Below, in pieces: positions 63,526 through 64,000 of a stretch of DNA of 64,000 bases (position 1 is its first letter; every line of letters starts with the position of its first letter). The stretch is taken from positions 992,001-1,056,000 of the forward strand of contig NZ_CP009323.1 of NCBI RefSeq assembly GCF_000959725.1, read 5' to 3'. The notes under the pieces were generated by a model. That model did not search any database, had not been told where the DNA came from, and was given only the letters and a program-made list of their open reading frames with translations. Source of the DNA: Burkholderia gladioli (GTDB lineage Bacteria > Pseudomonadota > Gammaproteobacteria > Burkholderiales > Burkholderiaceae). A program made the translations under genes and the position numbers.

Positions 63526-63810
63526 ATGAGCGCACAGAGATTTACCCCGGAATTCAAACAGGAAGCGGTTCGGCAAATCACCGAGCGGGGCTACTCCGTG
63601 GCCGAAGTTTCGGCCAGGCTGGGCGTATCTGCTCATAGCCTGTACAAGTGGGTCAAGGCGGTCAAGCCCGACAAGTCCGAGGCGCAAGCCAGCGAACTAT
63701 TGGAAGCCAAGCAGGAGGTGCTTCGCCTGCGAGCTCAGATGCGTCGTCTCGAAGAAGAACGAGACATCCTAAAAAAAGCCGCGCGATACTTTGCCAGGGA
63801 GCCCGAGTGA
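63526..63810 (+). CDS. IS3-family transposase OrfA
   Basis: 94 residues. The HTH is FTPEFKQEAVRQITERGYSV, then AEVSARLGVSAHSLYKWVKA; a leucine-zipper-like helix follows (LRLRAQMRRLEEERDILKKA). Near the end a run of seven A followed by G (63771-63778) forms a slippery A-AAA-AAA site for -1 frameshifting into orfB. An AGGAGG ribosome-binding site lies 7 nt before the ATG. Confidence 0.93.
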   Translation: MSAQRFTPEFKQEAVRQITERGYSVAEVSARLGVSAHSLYKWVKAVKPDKSEAQASELLEAKQEVLRLRAQMRRLEEERDILKKAARYFAREPE

Positions 63811-64000
63811 AGTATCGCTTCATCAACGACCATCGGCATGAATTTCGTGTCGCTACGATGTGCCGAATGCTGGACGTTGCGCGTGCGGGCTACTATCACT
63901 GGCTGCATTTCCCGATGTCTGACCGAGATACCGAGGATCAGCGGCTGCTTGGACTGATTCGGGACTCGTATACAGCCAGCTACGGCGTTTATGGTGCGCG
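63807..64000 (+). CDS. IS3-family transposase OrfB, N-terminal part (runs off the window)
   Basis: Begins with GTG 63807, overlapping the orfA stop in the -1 frame. The 64 visible residues (KYRFINDHRHEFRVATMCRM, RAGYYHWLHFP, SYTASYGVYGAR) are the HTH_21-like N-terminus of the IS3 OrfB; the DDE integrase core lies beyond the window. The frame is open back to the slippery site, so an OrfAB fusion can be made. Confidence 0.9.
   Translation, partial: MKYRFINDHRHEFRVATMCRMLDVARAGYYHWLHFPMSDRDTEDQRLLGLIRDSYTASYGVYGA

Larger units (their letters stand above)
63427..64000 (+). mobile_element. IS3-family insertion sequence (left part)
   Basis: Left end, orfA and the beginning of orfB of an IS3-family element; the right end lies beyond the window. 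The inner boundary is 63467 if the outer 40-bp copy is a remnant. Base composition is lower in GC than the chromosome. The flanking duplicated end is unusual. Confidence 0.88.

Noticed and set aside
1..64000. tRNA, rRNA or prophage genes
   Set aside because: None recognised on reading; aspS is an enzyme gene, and the only mobile element is the IS3 type at the right edge.

Overview
The window is high-GC DNA (roughly two thirds G+C) with dense, mostly single-copy bacterial genes. Gene content and order (lptD divergent from amgK-murU; fmdB-like, DUF502, aspS, nudB, cardiolipin synthase; ubiE, Tim44-like, ubiJ, ubiB; a 1,337-residue DUF3683 FAD/Fe-S oxidoreductase beside ilvA-queF) point to a Burkholderia chromosome, probably a plant-associated member of Burkholderia sensu stricto. 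The species is inference only. I saw no rRNA, tRNA, CRISPR array or prophage.

Layout. 1-6.8 kb: envelope and cofactor genes (lptD start, amgK-murU peptidoglycan recycling, an Atm1-type ABC exporter, an acyl-CoA thioesterase, a nitrate-reductase-associated protein and fdhD). 6.9-14.1 kb: a fatty-acid beta-oxidation operon (enoyl-CoA hydratase, thiolase, two-domain hydroxyacyl-CoA dehydrogenase/hydratase, acyl-CoA dehydrogenase) led by a TetR repressor with a near-perfect 18-bp palindrome upstream. 14.2-27.1 kb: housekeeping (clsB-nudB, aspS, DUF502, FmdB-like, a methyltransferase, ubiB-ubiJ-Tim44-ubiE, DUF971, HIT), with an AEC transporter/LysR pair sitting between nudB and aspS. 27.1-34.0 kb: the DUF3683 oxidoreductase, ilvA and queF.

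34.1-38.5 kb: a compact D-amino-acid catabolic module (RidA, N-acyl-D-amino-acid deacylase, RpiR regulator, divergent D-threonine aldolase/D-serine dehydratase-like PLP enzyme). 38.6-48.5 kb: accessory genes (DJ-1/PfpI, MarR plus DHA2 exporter, EcsC, esterase, CHRD protein, unknown outer-membrane barrel, PuuB-like oxidase, SDR/LysR). 48.5-54.1 kb: a complete tripartite efflux operon (two overlapping MarR genes, outer-membrane factor, HlyD/EmrA, EmrB). 54.2-59.0 kb: LysR, SDR, an AraC regulator with two AraC-type HTH regions, and a secreted AA10 lytic polysaccharide monooxygenase. 59.8-63.2 kb: an aspartate:alanine antiporter and aspartate 4-decarboxylase, which together make a proton-motive aspartate-alanine cycle. 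63.4 kb to the end: the start of an IS3-family element whose left end is tandemly duplicated.

No wholly unknown multigene system stands out. The strongest leads are the D-amino-acid module, the double-HTH AraC protein beside the LPMO gene, the coupled MarR pair, a triple 14-bp repeat in a divergent intergenic region, and the doubled IS end.
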